The position numbers and the translations under genes are program-made. Below the pieces are notes generated by a model, which worked only from the letters and a program-made list of their open reading frames with translations, was not told the DNA's origin and searched no databases. This document shows, in pieces, positions 55,457-64,000 of a stretch of 64,000 nucleotides of DNA (position 1 is the stretch's first letter; each line of letters starts with the position of its first letter). This stretch comes from Cercophora sp. LCS_1. Taxonomy: Eukaryota; Ascomycota; Sordariomycetes; Sordariales; Lasiosphaeriaceae. The stretch spans positions 806,001 through 870,000 of the forward strand of contig JAPZLL010000009.1 in the NCBI GenBank assembly GCA_036250225.1, in the 5' to 3' direction.

Positions 55457-57198
55457 ACACACCGTGGTCAGTCAACCACCGGCCCAAAAGCCACGGAGCC
55501 GTTCCGGTCGTTCTTTTCTTGACCACAGTATCCTCGTGGTGGGCCTCGATCCCGAGCCGCCTTCGAGCAAAGGCGCCGTCCAATGCGTCCGGTGGTTCGG
55601 GCGGCGCTTCTTTTCTTTGTCTGATGATCCGCGGTTTTCGAATATTTGAATAGAAAGGACAAGCGGCACGGTAAGTTGGAAAAGGGCTGAGAGGCACGGC
55701 TGGTTGACCTGCTATTCTCTGGACCCTGCCTATGTGGTGAATGATGAAGTGGGAATGTTTCCGCTTATCCTTCAGAACTGGACGGGGCATTGTACCGCAT
55801 TGCTTGTTGCTGCGTTTCTGGTGGTTTGCCGCATGAATGAGGCGCCCGGCGGGGTGTGGCAGTTCGGGTTGGTGACATGGGTGCGCGCGTGTGCGCTTCG
55901 ACCGGACATGCTTCGTTGATCACCCGCGTTTGCTGTTCTTGGACGCAGACTCCATCAAACCATCGTGTTTTTACAAGCTTTGACATATTTAACAATTTCC
56001 AATGGAGCCTTGGAATCCCAAGATGAGACTCGCTTGTTTATCTGGGATTCGTGTGTCATCACCGTGATGAAGAATCGGTAATTATAATAAATTGCTGAAT
56101 CCCACTCTTGGGGTATCTTGGGTGGGATGGTTTGGTTCTTTTTTATCCCCCACAGTTCGGTTCCATTGCAAGTTTGGACGGGACATGTTGTCCTGCTGTT
56201 TGAGAATGCGTGTTTGGCCGCGCCATGTGCCGGCAGCCGGTACGGGGATCAGCGCCCTGCCGGCTGGTCATGTCAGGCGGGAGAAGTAAGAATGGGAATG
56301 GGAACTACCCCAGTCCCAGTCCCAGTCGGACCGCGCCATTTACTTGCGCCGTTCCCTATCTTGATCTTTTTGGTTATTTGGACCCCTTCGTTGGGCTGAC
56401 TGGCTGGCTGCGCATCCATTCTTGTTTGCTTGTCGGCTGGTCGGCGCGCGCGGGACGTCTGTGGCGTGTGTGTGTCTGTCCCGTCCATATGCGGAAGGCC
56501 CCAAAGTAAGGGATAATTGGTGGTGGGGGTGGTGGATGGGCAACAACAAACTCGGCGCACACGGCGCCGGCTTTGCCTGACGGACGGATTCGCTTGCTTT
56601 GCGTCCGGGCGGTGTGGTTGCGGTGCCTTGGGTCGACTTTGATCTTACTAGCATGGAGGGGTTCGTCGTCCGTGTGGAGGGGGGGAAGGGGGCTGGGGTT
56701 TGATGGAGGGGTGGTGATCGGTGGTGTGGTGGGGAGGTGTTTTGAGTTACGACATATGGGTAAGAAAAGAGGAACTACGGTTGGCAAAAGGGGGGCACAG
56801 CCTAGAAGTGATGATGGCTCTTGGAACTGTGTTATTTCCCTTCGTCGATCATCATCATGGTTAGTTGTTTTCTTGCGATTTTGGGAGAGAAACCAAGGGC
56901 TTGTGGTTCCCCGTTTCCTACTTGAGGCCTGAGGATGGGGTCCATCCATCCATCCCGATTCCCAGGAAGGAATCAGAATTGGGCGTCGGACCTATCCCCA
57001 GAGGCTAAAAGTGGTGAAGCGCCCTTCAGCCAGTAGGCGCCCCGAAAAGGAGGTTCTGTAGGGTGACTGGTCAGGTCCGCGGTTTCCTGATCTGCAAATC
57101 CTGCTGCCACCTATTGGAACCTCGTTGGTACGCCTGCTAACGTACGGGAATAAAGTAGGCACACCTGGTAGGGATGCGGTATGCAGCTTCTGGGATGG

Positions 57199-57237
57199 CC
57201 TGCCTCCTTGCCTGCCTCCTTGCCTGCCTGCATGCAT
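57199..57237. repeat. Short pyrimidine-rich tandem repeat
   Basis: About three copies of a 12-nt unit of the form cctgcctccttg, partly degenerate, followed by tgcatgcat. It is non-coding. Confidence 0.6.
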
Positions 57238-58584
57238 CTGTTTGAGTGATGCGGTTGCGTTGTTGATGCGGGCGGCGAGTCAAGGGCCCGGGTTTGCTGG
57301 TCACTAACGGCCTTTGGGCCGCTGGTGGCTTCATGCTTTTGCTTTTTTTTGCGTACGAGAGGGAGGAGATGTCGTCGTCAGTGGTGTCTTGGTTTGTGCT
57401 GTATGCTGGTGCTCAGCGAGGTTGTGAGACACTGCTTGTGACTGCGAGGGTGGGTTGTGGATGCATGTCTGAGCCTGGCTCGCTCCAAAAGGGTGCTGCC
57501 GTTGCCGTTGCTTGCCCGGCGAGTCGAGAGGGTGGGATGAGGGGTGGATGCGCTGTTGCGGTAGTGTGGGAGGGTCGTTGTCAGCCAGGTTTGTGGTTGT
57601 CCGCCTCGTCGAGTCTCGCAGGCGAATGGTGGATGTGAGAAATGACAGACGGTGAATGAAGCAGATGGATTTCGTCGAATGGCAGATTGCTTCAGGTCCA
57701 TCCGAGGTGAGGAGGAGGGTGACATGACAGGGCTTTCAATCATGCCTGGCGCGTTTCGCTGTCACCGTTGGATGTGTTTGGCCCTGTGAGGTCGCTTCCT
57801 TGCTGTTGTGACCCTTCGGCCCGCCACCGACCTCTGCCCGGCTTAGCGCATCCCCTCGCATCCCCCACGCCGCCAGCCTTTCCCCAGTTAGCACTCGCTA
57901 GCGTTGAGCCCGGACAGGCCCGCAGCTGGGCTCCATTCTGTTTTCGACCTTCTGCTTGGAACCCTTGAGCGGACACTTGCTTGCGCTTGGGGACAGAGAC
58001 TCGACTCCATTCCGACTCCATCCAGCCCTGTGCTTCCCCGGATCATTGAACGTCGCCCATTTCTAAAAAAGGTCGCTAAATTGCCGTCCATCTCTCGAGC
58101 CACCTCCGGGCTGAGAACCCACCAAACGTCTTTACCGATCATCGCCACAACGATCCACAAACAGTTGCTTGCGTCGCCAAACAACATCCTCCCCCGCTGC
58201 TTGGCTTCCATCTCTCGCTCGGCGCCCGCTGCGGACGTGGGCGTCGACGGGCGCCTGCGCTTTGGGGCCCAAGTCCTGCTTTTCGGAGGCCGGATCAGCA
58301 ATTCCGCCGTCGATTGATCGAGGGAAAAAGACCCGGTGCACGATTGGGGCCGCTTTCAAGGACTTGGCCGTTGTGCGCAAACCGCCCCGATACCCGTTCC
58401 GGACGCTCTCGAAGGACAGCAAAGAAACACGCGCGACAATGCTCTGATTGCCGCGCAATGACGACCTAGGCCGAGTTGAATTACAGCAGGTGCCTGTTCC
58501 CCCGCCTCGAGATCGTCGCTCTTTTATTCGATTGAGATCCGAAACCCAACGTTGCGCAGCCCGGCGTTCGATGAACCCCTCCCG

Positions 58585-61500
58585 ATGCTGCCACTAATCC
58601 AAACGCACCAGACGGTGCAAACACCGCTCGATCCGCTGGGGAATACACCGCACGGCAGACCCGACTACATATTCCACTACAATCGCTCGAGACCGTCGCC
58701 CGCCGGCCCCAGTGCTGGTTCGACCCCTCGCACGTTTGCCATCAGGACCGCGCAACAACCACCCTCCCTCCACCGCATTACGACATCCTTTTCACGTCCT
58801 CACTCCTTCGACCACGGCGCCGAGCACTCCCTGCGGCGGAAAACCCCGAGTGGAACCATCGACAATGGCTACGATGGCTCACATTTGGTGTCAGGGCCTC
58901 CGCCCTTGAAACAGATGATACTGCCAGCTTCATCCGAAATATTCCCCACGGCCGTCGTCGATAGGGCAGCCATTCCCTCTCTCAGCAACCTCCCACGCCC
59001 TCCACACCTGGGAAGCTGGCCCTACGCGACGGGGCCGCTGTCTAAAATACAGCAACTTCCGGGAATGATGAACACGCCGCCTGCTACTCCCGGAGGGTGG
59101 GGGATGACCCCTCAGGCTATCATGGGAGACCCCAACGCGCAAGTTATGCCCCAGCGCAACTACCAGGTTGCGGCTGGCCCTCCCGTAATGATGGCAATGG
59201 GATACCAACAACCGCCGACGCCACCTGTGTTCAGCCCCGCGGGGTATGCACAAAGTACTGGTTGGAGGGAATCTGGGCTGGCTGATTATCGAACTGCGGT
59301 TCCGTTGGCGAACGGCTATACTCCCCAAAATGCGGTTGTGGACAGCGCCTTTATGCCTACCCAATCCACGATACACAACAACCTTCCGAACGGACCAGGT
59401 TTGGCGGGGCAATACCCTTTCAGGCCGCCCTTATCAAGTCGACCCATCGACGATGGCTTTTCCCGGTATGGTCAGTCGGGCCATCATACCCCCGTGGGCA
59501 GCATGCAGGCTCTGTCTCTGAAAGCTGGCGCGGGGCGTCTCCCTGGCATCGCTGATGCATCCGCCCCAGCTCGGTTCAAGGAGCGGGCGCTGCATCATGC
59601 CCACAAAGCGTATAACGACCTTCTCTACTTCCTCAGTCACTGCAAGAAAGCTCAGCACGGAAGGAGTGGGTCCCAATCCAGGACCACGAACAAAATGCTT
59701 GTGTATCCTAAACCGCCCAAAACAACAACTGGACACGAGGCCCCGGGGAAGCCCGTCGCTTCGGCATATCTCGATGCAACAGCGAGTTACTCTCAACGAT
59801 TAGCCCACAAAGACGCGGCCGCCCGGGCTGCAGGCTTCGGAATGACCCACCCCCTTGCCCCAGGAAATCCCTACGACAGGCCAGCTGGGGCGAATCCTAC
59901 AATTGCCGCCGAGATTCTGGCGGCCAATAACCAGATAGCTCCTTACTCGCCAAAACCGCAACGAGGCTTCCATGAAGTCGGTTGCTCGCCCGCCATGAAC
60001 GCCAAGGCAGCTCTAGAGATACTCACAACCCTGTGTGAGCAGAGTGGGTGGAAATGGGTGGATGGAATGCTCCTTGGCGGTTGTCTTCATTATGGACTCG
60101 AGCACTACGAACAGGCTTTGGAGTGGTTTCAGCGGATTGTGAATCTCGACGCAAGGTTGGTCACCCGAGCCCCGATAATCAACGAGAGCTAATTTTGCCA
60201 CAGCCATGTCGAGGCTATATCAAATATCGCCGCGACGTTGTACTGCTTAGGCAGGCAAGAAGAAGCTGAGCAACACTGGGTGCAGGCCGTCAGAATAAGG
60301 CCGAGCTACTTGGAAGCAGTGGAACACCTTGTGGGGTTGCTGTGCTCCAACCACAGGAGTCAAGAAGCTGTGAACACGATTGACTTTGTGCAACAATCCC
60401 TCAGGGTGCAGGGGCTGGCCGTAACGCGAGACCAGGCCAGCGAAACGGCGAGCGAAACGGACTCTACTAGCACTGCACGGGACTCGAGCCCCGACACCCT
60501 CGCATTCGATTCGGACAAGAACGATAGCCCCGAATTGGCATTTGCCAGCACGGTCGTGCCCAGCAACAAGCAGCCTGGTTTCGGCTCGAGCGGCTACCTC
60601 ATTCCCGGCAACGAGAACGGGCGAATGATCCTCCTCATCCATGCCAAGGGTAACATGCTGTATGCGTTGAAGGAGATTAATCGAGCGTCTGAGGCCTTCG
60701 AGGAGGCTGTTCTCATCAGCGCTGGGAGAGGCCTCAAGGGCGTCCAATCCCTCATTTGGAAGATACAGAGTGTGCTTGCACCCAGAGACCCGGCAGCAGG
60801 GACGTCGCAAGCCGTCTTGATGAGGAATCTATCGGTGCCTCTTTTGCTACCGCCGGACAAAGCGAAACACACGGCACAGCTCGTATTTGCGCCAAGCCAC
60901 GGTCAGCTCCCTGGATTGCGATATGTGCCGGACGGTGCTCAGCGAAAATCTGCGGTGTCAACAACGAGTAACTCGCTGCTCTCGCTGGCCAAAATCTTCC
61001 AGGATGCCATGGCGAACGGTGGCCCTACCGCGGGCTTGGTGCGACAGCCAGCCGGAGTTGGTGACATCCTTGCGCTATACTATCTGTCGTTGTCGTTGCA
61101 GGAAAGCCCATCGACTGCCAATAATGTTGGCATTCTTTTGGCTAGTGTCCAGCAAGCGTCAACACAGCAAGTCGCAGCGTCGGATGCCCTTGTGCCAACG
61201 ACCATCCCAGGTATCGTCCCCGGGAGCGGGCTTGCCCTCGCCCTGGCCTACTACAAGTACGGGCTCTCACTCGATCAAAAGCACGTGCACCTGCACACCA
61301 ATTTGGGAAGCCTGCTCAAAGACATTGGGCAACTCGACATGGCCATTCAAATGTACGAGAAAGCAGTGGCTTGTGATGGCAGCTTTGATATTGCCCTGAC
61401 AAACTTGGCAAACGCCGTCAAGGACAGAGGACGTGTCAGCGATGCGATTTACTACTACAAACGGGCCGTGACAGCGAATCCCGAGTTTGCGGAGGCCGTG

Positions 61501-63484
61501 TGCGGCTTGTCAACAGCACTCAGCTCGGTTTGCGACTGGAGAGGTCGCGGCGGCGTCCTGCTGGCCGACGGGAGATACGACCGCTGGCATGTGGACGACG
61601 AAGGCATGCTTCGGGATGTAAAGACGCAGGGTCTCGGCGGCGGGCTCATGAAGCGCGTGGTTGAGATTGTTGGACGCCAGCTGAAAGAGTCGTCGACATG
61701 GGGATGTGGGGTGCTGCAGGAGCAGGTGATCCAGCAACTGGTCGCACAACTGCAGGAAGCCGGGGCTAGGGTGACTGATGGCTCGGTTGACTTAGCCGCG
61801 GGGCTCCGGCAGTGGTCTGGGAAGCCGTGGGAGGGCAGCAGAATCCTCCGCTTGATCGAGCGCTCGACGAGAGCGGCCATGCGGTGCTGGTACCAGGACA
61901 AATATGTGCGAAAGACGCAGTCGCTAACTGGATACCGTCGGCCTCGGCCTCCAGCCAGTTTGGCGATTCCTGCCGCGCCAACCGTTCTCCCCTTTCACAC
62001 CTTTACATGCCCGCTGACGGCAAAGGACGTTCGCATGATTTCACAGCGAAACGCCCTCAGAATCTCGTGCTCGACGCTCCGCTCACCATGGGTGCCCGCG
62101 ACTGTTTACGAGCCTCCGCCCCCTCCAAGCCCCCACCTCAACGTTGGCTATGTGTCGTCCGACTTCAACAACCATCCCCTGGCTCACTTGATGCAATCCG
62201 TCTTTGGGTTCCACAACCAGACCAGGGTGAAGGCCTTCTGCTATGCGACGACCGCAAGCGATAACTCGATCCATCGCAGGCAAATCGAGCGAGAGACACC
62301 CGTCTTCCGTGATGTCAGCACATGGAGCTCGGATCGTCTCGTCGACCAGATTGTCAAGGACGGGATCCACATTCTTGTCAACCTCAACGGCTATACCCGC
62401 GGAGCTCGTAACGAGATCTTCGCGGCGCGGCCTGCGCCCATTCAAATGTCTTTTATGGGCTTTGCTGGGACACTTGGGGCTGAATGGTGTGATTACCTGT
62501 TGGCAGACACTACAGCGATCCCTCCTTCCACGCTCCGCCCTCACCGGAACAACCTCAGCCTGCAGGACGTATTCCGCGATGAGGTAGATGCCGAAGCGGA
62601 GGATTGGATTTACTCGGAAAACATTATTTACTGTCGAGACACATTCTTCTGCTGTGACCATGCGCAGTCGGCCGACGGGGCCAACGAGCGTGGAATGAGT
62701 TGGGAGGCGGATCAAGAGAGGCGATGGAAGATGCGCAAAGAACTGTTCCCCAGCCTTCCGGATGACAGCATCATTCTGGGGAACTTTAATCAGCTTTACA
62801 AGGTATGTCTCTAGAATCTCAACCATGCTACATCTTGGCTAACCCGTCTAGATTGACCCAACTACATTCCGCACATGGTTACGTATCCTTGCCGCGGTTC
62901 CCAACGCCATTCTCTGGCTTCTCCGCTTCCCCGAACTCGGCGAGACACACCTCCGTCGAACGGCCAAACTGTGGGCAGGTGAGGGCGTAGCGAACCGCAT
63001 CATCTTCACCGACGTGGCAGCCAAGCAACAACACATTTCGCGCGCTCGAGTGTGCGACCTGTTTCTCGATACGCCCGAGTGCAACGCGCACACGACCGCG
63101 GCCGATATCCTTTGGTCGAGCACCCCGCTATTGACGCTGCCCCGATACGAGTACAAGATGTGCTCACGCATGGCGGCCTCGATCCTCAAGGGTGCCTTAC
63201 CCAAGAGCGCGGAGGGCGACACAGCAGCAAAGGAGCTGATTGCAGCGGGCGAATCGGAGTACGAAGAGGCGGCGATTAGGTTGGCCACCGGGCTACGATA
63301 TGACACCAGAAAGGGCTATGGCGAGGGCTTGGGGAGATTGGCAGAGTTGAGAATGTTGCTGTGGAAGAGCAAATGGACGTGCGCGCTGTTTGATACCCGA
63401 CGGTGGGTTCGAGACTTGGAGGATGCATATGATGAGGCCTGGAGGCGATGGGTGGACGGGACGGGCGGGGATATTTATCTTTGA
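58585..63484 (+). CDS. O-GlcNAc transferase homologue (GT41), TPR plus catalytic domain
   Basis: Three exons, 58585-60155, 60204-62802 and 62852-63484, encode 1600 aa. The ATG at 58585 is the first in the frame. Residues 1 to about 450 are Pro/Ser/Gln-rich and probably disordered. TPR helices begin near residue 475 (AKAALEILTTLCEQSGW) and continue, interrupted by a low-complexity insert, to SLLKDIGQLDMAIQMYEKAV and RVSDAIYYYKRAV, followed by VCDWRGRG. The catalytic domain starts near 1167 (HLNVGYVSSDFNNHPLAHLM, with H1181 in the NHP motif) and includes LVNLNGYTRGARNEIFAARPAPIQ, FNQLYK ending in K1390, then LFLDTPECNAHTTAADILW. The His and Lys implicated in UDP-GlcNAc binding by human OGT are present. 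Yeast lacks OGT; in filamentous fungi the activity is little studied. Intron 1 is 48 nt, intron 2 49 nt. Confidence 0.93.
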
Positions 63485-64000
63485 GACATTCTGGGGCGCG
63501 AGCGACAAACGTGTGCATGGTAAAATTTGGGTGAAAGAGGGGTTTTTGTGGTTGCAAAATGCCAAAAACGCAAAACGGGTGGAGCAGGCGTGTCTTTTTT
63601 TGTTTTGACTGACACGACACGAATGGGTTAGGTTTGGGAATATCGGATGGCTGGATTTTACTACTTTGGAGATGGATGGTCGGATGGTCACCGGGACGGA
63701 TAGGCTACCAGGATGGAAAGGATGTCCTCTCTCTGGTTTTGGGACGAAAGACGAAACGGGATGAAATGATGTTATGCAGTTTTTGGTTACTTATACCTAA
63801 CCTTGCCTTCTCTTATTTTTCCCCCCCAATGGAAACAAGAGAGGGCGGGCGCTATGATGAATGTGTGGTTTTTTGTTGTTCGAGGCGTGTTGTTTCTAAG
63901 CCTGTGGTGCGGTGGTGTTGGTGTTTGGGTTTGAGTCTTGCGTCTTGCATCTCGAGTGTAGATAGTAAGAGGGTTAGGCGTGCAAGGTGCAAGTGGTTTC
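63485..64000. other. Right edge, downstream of the OGT homologue
   Basis: About 500 bp of presumed 3' untranslated and intergenic sequence with T- and G-rich stretches. No coding frame is supported. Confidence 0.45.

Larger units (their letters stand above)
54782..58584. other. 3.8 kb gene-free region between RPL12 and the OGT homologue
   Basis: No credible gene is seen on either strand. It holds a 30-bp inverted repeat (listed separately), a CCCAGT run at 56308-56327 and a pyrimidine-rich TGCCTGCCTCCT-type repeat at 57199-57237. The right end should contain the promoter and leader of the OGT gene. A non-coding RNA cannot be excluded. Confidence 0.45.

Overview
The window is nuclear DNA of a filamentous ascomycete, most likely a Sordariomycete (Sordariales-like). 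This rests on GC-rich coding DNA, many short introns (mostly 46-104 nt) with GTRAGT-type donors and CTAAC-like branch sites, long gene-free spacers, and gene families typical of filamentous fungi (RGS-LOV photoreceptor, GT41 O-GlcNAc transferase, DUF3431, Ecm33, Mnn9). There is no sign of a bacterial operon, virus, transposon, CRISPR array or secondary-metabolite cluster. I support 22 protein genes. All exon joins were made by reading splice phases by eye and were not tested against RNA.

Layout. 0.4-15 kb: REX3 RNA exonuclease (-), SPF45-like splicing factor (+), ECM33 GPI-anchored wall protein (-), a 3.6 kb gene-free stretch, MAG1 alkyl-base DNA glycosylase (-), MNN9 mannan polymerase subunit (+). 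15-27 kb: QCR7 of respiratory complex III (-), a mitochondrial NAD-type carrier (+), a tentative small membrane protein (-), a PFA3-like DHHC palmitoyltransferase (-), a UBC6/UBE2J-type tail-anchored ubiquitin-conjugating enzyme (+), and a DUF3431 protein (+) converging on an RGS-LOV blue-light receptor (-). 32-47 kb: CDH1/FZR1 anaphase-promoting complex activator (+), GPC1 glycerophosphocholine acyltransferase (-), SMC1 cohesin subunit (+), TFIIE-alpha (-), family-X DNA polymerase POL4 (+), MAPEG glutathione transferase (+). 47-64 kb: a secreted or surface kelch-repeat membrane protein with an apparent reading-frame break (-), SEC23 of the COPII coat (+), RPL12 (+), a 3.8 kb gene-free stretch, and a 1600-residue O-GlcNAc transferase homologue (+).

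The genes are housekeeping and do not form one pathway. Loose themes are the secretory pathway and cell wall (ECM33, MNN9, PFA3, UBC6, SEC23), chromosome biology and DNA repair (SMC1, CDH1, MAG1, POL4), mitochondria (QCR7, NAD carrier) and signalling (RGS-LOV, OGT). The best leads are the complete RGS-LOV photoreceptor with a possible second PAS-like fold, the OGT homologue, the frame break in the kelch gene, alternative starts in MAG1, the weak and possibly self-regulating intron in the SPF45-like gene, a 30-bp inverted repeat holding two CACGTG boxes, and a tentative new small membrane protein.
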